NCBI GenBank assembly: GCA_000701945.1
Contig: KL370840.1
Location: forward strand, 1,295,666 to 1,334,063
From: Anaerotruncus sp. MC2020
GTDB lineage: Bacteria; Bacillota; Clostridia; Oscillospirales; Ruminococcaceae
Length of the DNA: 38,398 nt
Reading direction: 5' to 3'
The position numbers and the translations under genes were made by a program. This document shows positions 15,045 through 20,863 of this stretch, one piece after another (positions within the stretch are counted from its first letter, which is position 1; every line of letters starts with the position of its first letter). Below the pieces are notes generated by a model. It made no database searches and was not told the origin of the DNA. It saw only the letters and a list, made by a program, of their open reading frames with translations.

Positions 15045-15215
15045 TTTATAAATCAATGGCGTAGCGTGAACGAAATCTGACGTGTCTGCCAATTTCACCA
15101 CACCCGCATATTAAATTTTGCTGCCGATTTGGACTGCCGACAGTGGACGGTTTTATAAATCCAATGACGTAGCGTGAACGAAATCTGACGTGTCTGCCAA
15201 TTTCACCACACCCGC
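15045..15215 (-). repeat. Two copies of a tRNA-Leu 5' half with a common tail
   Basis: Copies at 15045-15107 and 15152-15215 differ by one indel and one substitution. On the minus strand each begins GCGGGTGTGGTGAAATTGGC, i.e. acceptor strand, D-arm and start of the anticodon stem of a tRNA-Leu. Each then departs after AGATTT into a shared roughly 30-bp tail with no anticodon pairing, T-arm or 3' acceptor strand. They share 22 bp with the intact tRNA-Leu next door. They are either decayed tRNA genes or scars of repeated insertion. Confidence 0.75.
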
Positions 15216-15227
15216 GTAGCAATATTA

Positions 15228-15256
15228 ATTATACCTGTTTTAGGAAAATTTGTCAA
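15228..15256 (-). promoter_or_regulatory. Consensus promoter for the tRNA-Leu array
   Basis: On the minus strand, TTGACA (15251-15256) and TATAAT (15228-15233) have a 17-bp spacer and end 13 bases before the first tRNA-Leu half. It should transcribe both half copies and then the intact tRNA. Confidence 0.8.
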
Positions 15257-15261
15257 GGGAG

Positions 15262-15293
15262 AAAAAAGCTGCGGGCACAGGAGTGACCGCAGC
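15262..15293 (-). terminator. Terminator of the Cys4/Ala-Glu-rich gene
   Basis: On the minus strand, GCTGCGG (15287-15293) pairs with CCGCAGC (15268-15274) across a 12-base loop, followed by TTTTTTC. Confidence 0.8.
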
Positions 15294-15314
15294 AGTAAAA
15301 ACCATCGGAGCCTA

Positions 15315-15812
15315 TCACTCAGCGCTGCCGTTGTCCTCAACGGGAGCCTCAGCGACCTCGGGAGTCTCAGCGGGAGCCTCATTCACAGGCTCGGGAGCCT
15401 CCGCAGCGGGAGCATCCTCCGCCTTCACCTCGGGAGCGTCGTCGGGCTTGACTTCAGGCTGTTCAGCGGGCTTATCCTCCGCCTTTACCTCAGCCTTTTT
15501 AGCGGCAGCCTTCTTCTCCTCGGCCTCATTCTTCTTGAGCTCCTCCTCCTTCTCAGCGCGGTCGCCTGCTGACTCGATATAGAGGTCCTCATCGGCGAGG
15601 CTTCCCACGAAGTTGAGCTGCTTCACGGGGATACGCTTCAGCGGGGAGTAGAGGAACTTACCGCAGGAATAGTTAGCGTCAACGAGGCCTCTTTTTTCGC
15701 AGAGGACCTTATTGCCGTCCTTAGCGCGCTTACCGAAACGGCAGTAATCGCACTTAGGCTCAATATGTTTATCGAAGTATTTACCGCTTTTAAAAATGGA
15801 GAAAATATCCAT
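15315..15812 (-). CDS. Unknown protein: four-cysteine N-terminal domain with acidic Ala/Glu/Pro tail
   Basis: In the 165-residue product, the first 75 residues form a compact domain with four cysteines (PKCDYCRFG, VLCEKRG, NYSCGKF), probably a small zinc-binding fold. The rest is a repetitive tail rich in A, E, P, K and V (KAEDKPAEQPEVK and similar), likely unstructured. No signal peptide is present. The ATG is preceded by GAGGTGAT. It has its own promoter and terminator and so is monocistronic. I do not recognise the family. Confidence 0.75.
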   Translation of the reverse strand: MDIFSIFKSGKYFDKHIEPKCDYCRFGKRAKDGNKVLCEKRGLVDANYSCGKFLYSPLKRIPVKQLNFVGSLADEDLYIESAGDRAEKEEELKKNEAEEKKAAAKKAEVKAEDKPAEQPEVKPDDAPEVKAEDAPAAEAPEPVNEAPAETPEVAEAPVEDNGSAE

Positions 15813-15843
15813 GATATCACCTCAAAAAATAAGTTTACAGTTT

Positions 15844-15872
15844 ATTATAACATAAATGCGAGGATTTGTCCA
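15844..15872 (-). promoter_or_regulatory. Sigma-A promoter
   Basis: On the minus strand, TGGACA (15867-15872) and TATAAT (15844-15849) with a 17-bp spacer, upstream of the gene ending at 15315. Confidence 0.75.
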
Positions 15873-16008
15873 GTGTTTTTTTAAAATTCACACAAAAAAT
15901 TAATACAGAGCGCAAATCGAGAGGAGCGAGACTGTTTATTGTTTTAAGTTTTAACGTCGAAGTGTGTCGGGAGCCGTATGCGGGAGGGAAAAAGTTTTGC
16001 AGAGGCAC

Positions 16009-16037
16009 TTGCAATCTGCGTGGAGGTGTGGTATAAT
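16009..16037 (+). promoter_or_regulatory. Promoter of tRNA-Gly
   Basis: TTGCAA (16009-16014) and TATAAT (16032-16037) with a 17-bp spacer. The expected transcription start is within a few bases of the mature tRNA 5' end at 16046. Confidence 0.75.
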
Positions 16038-16045
16038 GTGGGTAT

Positions 16046-16120
16046 GCAGATATAGTATAGCGGTTATTACTTCAGTTTCCCAAACTGAGGAGGCGGGTTC
16101 GACCCCCGTTATCTGCTCCA
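16046..16120 (+). tRNA. tRNA-Gly (anticodon CCC)
   Basis: The acceptor GCAGATA pairs with TATCTGC, the anticodon arm is TCAGT-TTCCCAA-ACTGA with CCC, and the T-arm includes GGTTCGACCCC. CCA is encoded. Its last 24 bases are the left attachment core of the adjacent element, and its 3' part overlaps the integrase gene antisense. Confidence 0.92.
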
Positions 16121-17160
16121 TATAGCCCCCGATTTTTCGGGGGCTTTTCTTTTTCCGTGTCCGTTTTCGTGTCCAGTAGTTCAATGAAATAATCGTCAAC
16201 CTTTCTATCTACCGCCTTTCTTTCAGCGGTAAATGTATGCTGATAGACTGTTTTCATAACTTTATCAGTGCTCCAACCTCCGCGCTCCATAGCGTATTTA
16301 TCGGGGATATTGAGTGCAAGCATAACGGAGGCGTTCAAGTGTCGTAAATCGTGAAAAGTCATTTCGGGAAGGTTGTTGACCTCTACAAGCCGCTTGAATT
16401 TCTTGTAAATAGCTTGTCCTTTAAGAGTAACAAGGTATTCTTGTTCGGGCGGGAGCAGGGATATAAGCTCTATTATGTGTTCGGGGAGAGCTATACGGCG
16501 TGTACTTGCTACGGTTTTTGTCATATCTTTTTCAACTTGCTTCCCTCCAACAGTCACAATTGTATTGTGAATATGCAATATACCGCCTTTTATATCCGTT
16601 TTTTTCGCCCCGAGGATTTCCGAAAGTCGCATACCAAGCCATAGCCCCATTAAACAGGGAAGCTCTATTTCTGAGCCTAAAACCGCTTTCATTAAATCCT
16701 CCGCCGTTGGTAGCTCTTTTATGCGCTTTGGAATACGCGGTAAGGTTGTTCGTAAACGGAAGTCGGGTAAATACACACTCAGAACGGAAGATAGCAAATT
16801 GTGAGCGTTGTGGACTGTTTTAGGCGACTTTGTAAGGGCAAGAGTATTTACAAGTATTTGAATCCGCTGTTGTGTTAGCTCATTAATGGGAATATCCTCG
16901 ATTTCTTTCAATGAGCTGTCGCGTATTGTCCGATAACTATAAATAGTTTTTGGTGATAGTATATTCTCTTTTGATTTTATGTACTCATTTACACATTCTC
17001 CGACTGTAGGAAAAGATTTTTGCTTTTGTATGCGCTTTGTTTTGAGCGCCATAGCCTCATATATGGCTTCATCGGCTGTTTGAGCTGTTACCGATATTCG
17101 TTTACCGTCAATGCTAACACGAACGCGATACGCGCCCGAGGGGAGCTTTTGAGCTTTCAT
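16072..17160 (-). CDS. int: Tyrosine integrase
   Basis: The 362-residue site-specific recombinase has an arm-type DNA-binding N terminus (LPSGAYRVRVSIDGKRIS), a SAM-like core-binding domain (about 50-150) and a catalytic domain. The first arginine is in LWLGMRLSEI, HxxR is in HDLRHLN, and the nucleophilic tyrosine is in KTVYQHTF. The last codons run antisense into tRNA-Gly, so the gene is placed exactly at attL, as expected for the enzyme that mobilises this element. GAGGTGATACA precedes the ATG. It is the last gene of a minus-strand operon with the 74-residue and ribbon-helix-helix genes. Confidence 0.93.
   Translation of the reverse strand: MKAQKLPSGAYRVRVSIDGKRISVTAQTADEAIYEAMALKTKRIQKQKSFPTVGECVNEYIKSKENILSPKTIYSYRTIRDSSLKEIEDIPINELTQQRIQILVNTLALTKSPKTVHNAHNLLSSVLSVYLPDFRLRTTLPRIPKRIKELPTAEDLMKAVLGSEIELPCLMGLWLGMRLSEILGAKKTDIKGGILHIHNTIVTVGGKQVEKDMTKTVASTRRIALPEHIIELISLLPPEQEYLVTLKGQAIYKKFKRLVEVNNLPEMTFHDLRHLNASVMLALNIPDKYAMERGGWSTDKVMKTVYQHTFTAERKAVDRKVDDYFIELLDTKTDTEKEKPPKNRGLYGADNGGRTRLLSLGN
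16097..16120 (+). repeat. attL core (tRNA-Gly 3' end)
   Basis: A 24-bp core starting GTTCGACCCCC and ending in the encoded CCA, identical to 20460-20483. Identity stops at both flanking bases. Confidence 0.9.
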
Positions 17161-17178
17161 TGTATCACCTCATTTACA

Positions 17179-17403
17179 TTAGCTTTGAGGGCGTTTTTTT
17201 GTCTCTTGTGAAATGCAATTGAAATTTTCAAGTATATCAATCGCCGCTTCTTGTCTCATTTTATACTGTTCTTGTGTCCACTTTGACCGCTCTTCTTGTA
17301 CTGCTCGCTCTTGAAAATCGTTTTCGGGCTCGCATAACCCGAGTTTAATCAGTATTTCTATAATTCTTTCGATAGTTTCTTCCCTTTTCCTGTTTTTTTC
17401 CAT
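17179..17403 (-). CDS. Small charged helical protein of unknown function
   Basis: A 74-residue product, nearly all charged helix (EKNRKREETIERIIEILIKLGL, then SKWTQEQYKMRQEAAIDILENF). It lies 18 bases upstream of the integrase start in the same direction, with AAAGGCGG before its ATG. Position and size fit an excision or regulatory cofactor, but no family is recognised. Confidence 0.6.
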   Translation of the reverse strand: MEKNRKREETIERIIEILIKLGLCEPENDFQERAVQEERSKWTQEQYKMRQEAAIDILENFNCISQETKKRPQS

Positions 17404-17419
17404 AATAAGACCGCCTTTC

Positions 17420-17448
17420 TTGACATTTTACGCGGCTTGTGCTATTAT
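17420..17448 (+). promoter_or_regulatory. Possible antisense promoter in the integrase operon
   Basis: TTGACA (17420-17425) and TATTAT (17443-17448) with a 17-bp spacer, pointing against the integrase operon. Downstream is a 9-bp stem (ATGTCGCTC 17490-17498 / GAGCGACAT 17518-17526). It would make RNA antisense to the leader and to the ribbon-helix-helix gene. Confidence 0.4.
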
Positions 17449-17536
17449 AGAAGCATAGAACGCCGCTTTTGGTGGTTGTTCGCGTGGTGATGTCGCTCTC
17501 TTACTTGACGGTGTACGGAGCGACATTATCATTAAA

Positions 17537-17701
17537 CTACTTTTTTCGGGAATCACGTTGCATTTTCTCAGCCGCCGCGACTGACAGAAAGCTCGATATA
17601 CTTACACCGAGTTCCTCAGCCGCTTCTTTGATTTTTTCGTGTTGCTTCTGAGTGAGCGTGATTGAAAGCCGCACATTTTCGGCTTTTGTTTTCTTCTCCA
17701 T
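17537..17701 (-). CDS. Ribbon-helix-helix (CopG/Arc-like) protein
   Basis: The 54-residue product has the order expected of a ribbon-helix-helix protein: a short beta strand (NVRLSITLT), helix A (QKQHEKIKEAAEELG), a turn (VSIS) and helix B (SFLSVAAAEKMQR). It is the first gene after the perfect promoter at 17753-17781 and is followed by the 74-residue and integrase genes. Such small DNA binders in integrative elements commonly act as autoregulators or as excisionase-like factors. A palindrome GCACCG-CAA-CGGTGC in the leader (17723-17737) is a plausible operator. Confidence 0.75.
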   Translation of the reverse strand: MEKKTKAENVRLSITLTQKQHEKIKEAAEELGVSISSFLSVAAAEKMQRDSRKK

Positions 17702-17752
17702 TGTGTTCACCCTCTTTCTATTTGCACCGTTGCGGTGCTTCGTTACACCGTC

Positions 17753-17781
17753 ATTATAACACTTATTTCCCTATATGTCAA
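17753..17781 (-). promoter_or_regulatory. Consensus promoter of the RHH-int operon
   Basis: On the minus strand, TTGACA (17776-17781) and TATAAT (17753-17758) with a 17-bp spacer. The short leader contains the palindrome at 17723-17737. Confidence 0.85.
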
Positions 17782-18049
17782 GCCTAATTTTCGCAAGTTT
17801 TGATTGATAAAACTGTACACGATACGCGGACAATTCACCGCAATTTCTTGCGAAACTTTTTTGAAAAATGTGCAACTCTGCAATCGCCTATTTCAAGCCG
17901 TTTTCGTAATTTTATCGCGGTGCATATGCGCACCAAGCTATTATTTGGTGCAACTTTAACGCTTTTTTGCGTGTTTTTTGCCTTTTTCGCTATTCAGTTT
18001 TTGCGAAACAGGCTTTTTTAATTCTTATCAATTATTGCGTTCTTATTAG
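17782..18049. other. AT-rich non-coding segment with repeated TTGCGAAAC motifs
   Basis: No plausible gene on either strand. It holds CTTGCGAAAC and TTTGCGAAAC copies and a GCACCAA/TTGGTGC inverted repeat near 17930-17963. It could be control or origin-like DNA of the element; nothing more can be said. Confidence 0.35.
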
Positions 18050-18166
18050 AGAAAAAGCGGTTGTATTTTTGACAATACAACCGCTTTTCTTTTGGCGTTT
18101 CAAAAGAAGTGACACTTTGAGATTTTGAACACGAAAAAGGAAAAATCTTGGAAGCTGACCGCTTCC
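18050..18166 (-). ncRNA. Predicted small RNA of the integrative element (about 117 nt)
   Basis: A perfect minus-strand promoter (18173-18201) starts a transcript at about 18166, and a 15-bp perfect stem with a U-run ends it at about 18050. The 5' end would itself be a hairpin, GGAAGC-GGTCA-GCTTCC (18166-18150). The stretch between contains no ATG-started frame. Promoter, 5' stem-loop and intrinsic terminator with no coding content is the signature of an independent sRNA. Confidence 0.7.
18053..18090. terminator. 15-bp stem terminator
   Basis: A perfect inverted repeat (18053-18067 with 18074-18088, core AAAAGCGGTTGTATT) with T-rich flank on either strand. On the minus strand it ends the predicted small RNA. 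Confidence 0.85.
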
Positions 18167-18172
18167 GCTTTT

Positions 18173-18201
18173 ATTATAGCGCCTCTCTGTGTACGTGTCA
18201 A
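18173..18201 (-). promoter_or_regulatory. Consensus promoter of the small RNA
   Basis: On the minus strand, TTGACA (18196-18201) and TATAAT (18173-18178) with a 17-bp spacer. Confidence 0.85.
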
Positions 18202-18299
18202 GCGTTTTTTGCCCTTGTAGCCGCTTTGTAGTGCTCTGATACCTTCTTGCGTATAAGCCTCTTAAAACGCATTGTGGAGCGTGTGAAAGCGTTGTATTA

Positions 18300-18935
18300 T
18301 TAATCGGAGTTTATAGCTTCGCCCATTTCACTGTATTTAGCATACATTTCCGCGTGAAGCTGTGTGTGATATCCTTCTGACATACTACGAGCGCCCTCAA
18401 TATCGCCTGTATCTTCGCCGCTACGTATACCTTTCGTACAGAATTCCGCGAAATTGTCGTAAATATCCGTGTGCGGCTGTTTTATGCTCTCTCTGAGCAG
18501 AGCCGCGCCGTGAGCTCTTAGCTTAGTGTTTCCTGTTTCATTTCCGCGCTTTTCTATTGCCTGCCCTACAAATCTTAACATGGTTGCATTATCACTATAT
18601 TTTAGCGCTAACCTTTCAAGCTCGCTATCTGTAAGTAAACCGCTTTGAAGTAGAACAAGCCCGTTTGAATCGACTTTTTCGGGCGTCGCTGAGTATTTGT
18701 CCGAAAAATCCTTTACAAGCTCATTCCTAATCATTCGTATATCGGTGTCAAATGCTCTCGGGACTTCAAATATCGCTTCTTTTGCTGTTCTAATCTTCTC
18801 ACGAATAGCATTATCACGCTTGTTATATCCTTCGGGAGAGAATTCGTTGCGGTGTTTCCGCATTTCCAAGAGTTCGCTGTTGAGCTTATCCAATTCTTTC
18901 CAAGCTTTTTCATCGTGTAATAATTCAAATACCAT
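18300..18935 (-). CDS. Unknown coiled-coil protein carried by the element
   Basis: A 211-residue hydrophilic protein without signal peptide or membrane segment. The N-terminal 60 residues are a charged coiled coil (DEKAWKELDKLNSELLEMRKHRNEF). The middle contains helices with LVLLQSGLLTDSELERLALKYSDNATMLRFVG-like spacing (quoted in parts only), and the tail is acidic. The start is ATG 18935, with GGAGG 8 bases upstream. The GTG at 18944 overlaps that site and is rejected. The start overlaps the end of the HTH gene behind it by 11 bases, so they are co-transcribed. It is the largest non-integrase gene of the element and the best cargo or helper-interaction candidate, but no family is recognised. 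Confidence 0.75.
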   Translation of the reverse strand: MVFELLHDEKAWKELDKLNSELLEMRKHRNEFSPEGYNKRDNAIREKIRTAKEAIFEVPRAFDTDIRMIRNELVKDFSDKYSATPEKVDSNGLVLLQSGLLTDSELERLALKYSDNATMLRFVGQAIEKRGNETGNTKLRAHGAALLRESIKQPHTDIYDNFAEFCTKGIRSGEDTGDIEGARSMSEGYHTQLHAEMYAKYSEMGEAINSD

Positions 18936-19182
18936 TGTTTCCACCTCCGATTTGTAAAGTTAATCCGCAAAAGTCAGAAACAGAAACTTTTGCGTTTCGG
19001 CATAGTCTCTCAATTTCGAATAATGTAAATGATTCGGGGCGTTTACGTTTACGACTATATGTTGTTGGACTTGTTCCAACTATCTGAGCCATAGCACGAC
19101 AACCGCGCCCGTTTTCAATTAGCTTAAGATTGTTTTTTAATCTTGCATTGTCCTTGTCACGTTCAGAAAGATAACCGCGCAT
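18925..19182 (-). CDS. Small HTH (Cro/C1-like) DNA-binding protein
   Basis: The 85-residue product has a helix-turn-helix core: NARLKNNLKLIENGRGCRAMA, then QIVGTSPTTYSRKRKRPESFTLFEIERLCRNA (split at the turn). This is the layout of phage Cro/C1-type regulators, with the recognition helix at SPTTYSRKRKRP. The ATG is preceded by GAGGG. It lies between the 58-residue HTH gene and the coiled-coil gene, all in one direction. Confidence 0.7.
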   Translation of the reverse strand: MRGYLSERDKDNARLKNNLKLIENGRGCRAMAQIVGTSPTTYSRKRKRPESFTLFEIERLCRNAKVSVSDFCGLTLQIGGGNNGI

Positions 19183-19273
19183 TTGTTTCCCTCGCTTTCA
19201 TTGACAGCCGCGAGCATATAAGTTATAATAAAGTCAGCGGCTTTTGATTTGTGATTAGGATTGAATGTTCGCT

Positions 19274-19305
19274 AACGTCCGTTGTAGCACCAACGGGCGT
19301 TTTTT
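19274..19305 (+). terminator. Possible plus-strand terminator
   Basis: AACGTCCGTTG (19274-19284) pairs with CAACGGGCGTT (19291-19301) with one mismatch and is followed by TTTT. It points against the genes on both sides, so it would stop antisense transcription. Confidence 0.35.
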
Positions 19306-19480
19306 AGTTCCTGTTTGAAATTTTGTCAACGATACGACGAAATGAGGCTTTTTCCTTTTCGGAAAGCTCTTCGCGGAGCAGGCGCGTCATAGTCGGTTCG
19401 CTTATTCCTTTTTCTTTAGCTATCTGCCAAAGTTTCACGCCATTTCGTCTTGCATAGTCCCTTAAATCGCTATTTGCCAT
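19304..19480 (-). CDS. Small HTH regulator (Cro-like), divergent to the repressor
   Basis: A 58-residue product with DLRDYARRNGVKLWQIAKEKG and GISEPTMTRLLREEL, a classic helix-turn-helix. ATG 19480 is chosen because AGGTGA lies 5 bases upstream. A longer frame from 19519 would run into the divergent promoter. It reads away from the larger HTH gene at 19664, across a region with palindromes, like the cro side of a phage switch. Confidence 0.7.
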   Translation of the reverse strand: MANSDLRDYARRNGVKLWQIAKEKGISEPTMTRLLREELSEKEKASFRRIVDKISNRN

Positions 19481-19504
19481 TTTTTCACCTACTTTCATAT
19501 CATA

Positions 19505-19598
19505 TTGACTAATCATCATAATTCTGTTATAATAGAATTGTGATGATGATGTCTGTAATCACATTATAACACTATAAAGCGGTATATACTGTATATCC
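19505..19598. promoter_or_regulatory. Divergent switch region with promoter and operator palindromes
   Basis: On the plus strand, TTGACT (19505-19510) and TATAAT (19528-19533), with a 17-bp spacer, point to the repressor gene. AATTCT and AGAATT arms flank the -10 (19520-19539), and outer CATCAT/GATGATG arms extend it. A second near-palindrome GGTATATACTGTATATCC lies at 19581-19598. On the minus strand a TATAAT at 19563-19568 could serve the Cro-like gene, with its -35 position falling in that second palindrome. Confidence 0.55.
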
Positions 19599-19663
19599 CG
19601 AATGCAGTAATATTAAAACTAAACACATACAAATTCTGTAATAGCAGATTTTGGAGGCGTGTT

Positions 19664-20293
19664 ATGTACCTAACAATTGGTGAGCGTTTGAAGGACGAAA
19701 GAACAAAACACGAGTTAACAACTAAAGAGTTATGTGAGCAAATAGGAAAAAAGTATGGATATTACCTTTCTATATCAGTATATAACGAAATGGAACGCGA
19801 CATCGATAAAGGCTTTAGCTATAAATCGTTCTATTATTTATCAAAATTCTATAATGTATCAGTGGATTATCTAATGGGACTGTGTGAAGATAGGAAGATA
19901 TTAGATAATAAACATAATTTTAAAGAACAGCAACCTTTTGATTGGTATCCGACTATACTCAAAAGCGTTATTTCGTCGGAAGAGTTTGAGATTATCTTAT
20001 ATTTTATTACAGAGTTAGCTCAAAAAGATATATCTGAAAAAAATATCGAAGGGATTTGTTATCCAATTAATCATAAAGAAATAATCAATTTGAATTTAGA
20101 GAAGTATTTTAGAAAACTTGTAAATCAAACAGTAAAAAAGTTTGAAAAATATCGAAACGAGGATTTCAGAATTGCTACATCGATACTTTACAAGCTATAT
20201 AAAGAAAATAAAATCACTGGCGAAGAGTATAGAAAAACGCTTATTGAGTATAAAAAAGGACACTATGATTACGACCCACGAGAACATAAATAA
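19664..20293 (+). CDS. HTH (XRE/C1-like) repressor
   Basis: The 209-residue product has an N-terminal XRE-type helix-turn-helix (residues 1-70): IGERLKDERTKHELTTKELC, ISVYNEMERD, then the conserved LSKFYNVSVDYLMG tail. The C-terminal 140 residues are helical and unlike LexA-type autoproteases (no Ser/Lys dyad motif seen), so control by cleavage is not predicted. The gene is strikingly AT-rich compared with the chromosome. GGAGG precedes the ATG. It probably keeps the element quiescent by acting on the divergent region upstream. Confidence 0.85.
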   Translation: MYLTIGERLKDERTKHELTTKELCEQIGKKYGYYLSISVYNEMERDIDKGFSYKSFYYLSKFYNVSVDYLMGLCEDRKILDNKHNFKEQQPFDWYPTILKSVISSEEFEIILYFITELAQKDISEKNIEGICYPINHKEIINLNLEKYFRKLVNQTVKKFEKYRNEDFRIATSILYKLYKENKITGEEYRKTLIEYKKGHYDYDPREHK

Positions 20294-20396
20294 ATCGTTG
20301 TGTCCAATTCGTGTCCAGTATGTGTTTCAAAAAGGCTATTCACCGTTTCAATAATTAATCATTCTGTTTCACTATAATGACGGAGTGTGAATAAAA

Positions 20397-20440
20397 GAAA
20401 AGCCGATATATGGTGCTTTGTCCATATATCGGCTTTTTTA
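20397..20440 (+). terminator. Terminator at the right end of the element
   Basis: AGCCGATATATGG (20401-20413) pairs with CCATATATCGGCT (20422-20434), flanked by AAAA and TTTTTTA. It lies 20 bases inside attR and insulates the element from the chromosome. Confidence 0.85.
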
Positions 20441-20459
20441 ATTGTTGTATAGCTAACGT

Positions 20460-20483
20460 GTTCGACCCCCGTTATCTGCTCCA
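20460..20483 (+). repeat. attR core
   Basis: The second copy of the 24-bp tRNA-Gly 3' end, 4363 bp from the first. The sequence to its left is element DNA ending in a terminator, and to its right chromosomal repeat sequence. Confidence 0.9.
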
Positions 20484-20834
20484 GCGGGGAGCCCCCGCAG
20501 GCGGTTTCGCGGCTTAGTTTTACTGAGCCGCGAATTTTTTCCGCGCTCCATACTATATTGACCACATCAAATAAACAGTGCAAGCGGGCGCGCGCGGTTC
20601 GCGTTGCCGCTTGCAAGCTCGCTCACCAATCACGGAACTGTCGGTCTGCTTTCGCGCACGGCAGTCTTTTTCATTCTCACTAAACCTAACCAACCGACCA
20701 TGTAGGGGCGCATTACAGCAAAGCTGCATATAGCATCGCAATCCAAATCAAAGATTTGGTGCGCTGCTTATCCGTGCGCCCGCCGCTCATGCAAGCATTG
20801 TAGGGGACGGCGTCCCCGACGTCCCGCAGGAAAA
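20484..20834. repeat. Dispersed repeat cluster, no gene
   Basis: Includes GCCGCTTGCAAGCTCGCTCA (about 20609-20628) and, in inverse orientation, a copy of the unit with the palindrome CCAAATC-AAA-GATTTGG (about 20702-20790). Both recur at other operon boundaries of this window. A GCGG-rich hairpin follows attR directly. Confidence 0.65.
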
Positions 20835-20840
20835 AGCAAA

Positions 20841-20863
20841 GCCGCAGGTTCAGACCCTGCGGC
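20841..20863 (-). terminator. Terminator of the GGDEF gene
   Basis: An 8-bp stem GCCGCAGG/CCTGCGGC with a 7-base loop overlaps the stop codon at 20850-20852 and is followed on the minus strand by TTTGCTTTTTCC. Confidence 0.8.

Larger units (their letters stand above)
16097..20483. mobile_element. 4.4-kb integrative element in tRNA-Gly
   Basis: A 24-bp perfect direct repeat (tRNA 3' end at 16097-16120 and a copy at 20460-20483) brackets a tyrosine integrase gene next to the tRNA, three small minus-strand genes, a predicted small RNA, an unknown coiled-coil gene and HTH regulators. No replication, capsid or transfer genes are present. It is therefore a minimal integrative or satellite-like element that may depend on a helper. 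AT-rich codon use in the repressor at 19664 also sets it apart from the flanks. Confidence 0.88.

Noticed and set aside
15045..15215. CRISPR array or complete extra tRNAs
   Set aside because: Only two copies with a tRNA-Leu 5' half. No regular repeat-spacer pattern, no cas genes and no matching 3' tRNA halves.
17800..18021. Plus-strand 73-codon frame in the integrative element
   Set aside because: Starts at TTG without a ribosome-binding site, lies in AT-rich control DNA and has no gene-like features.
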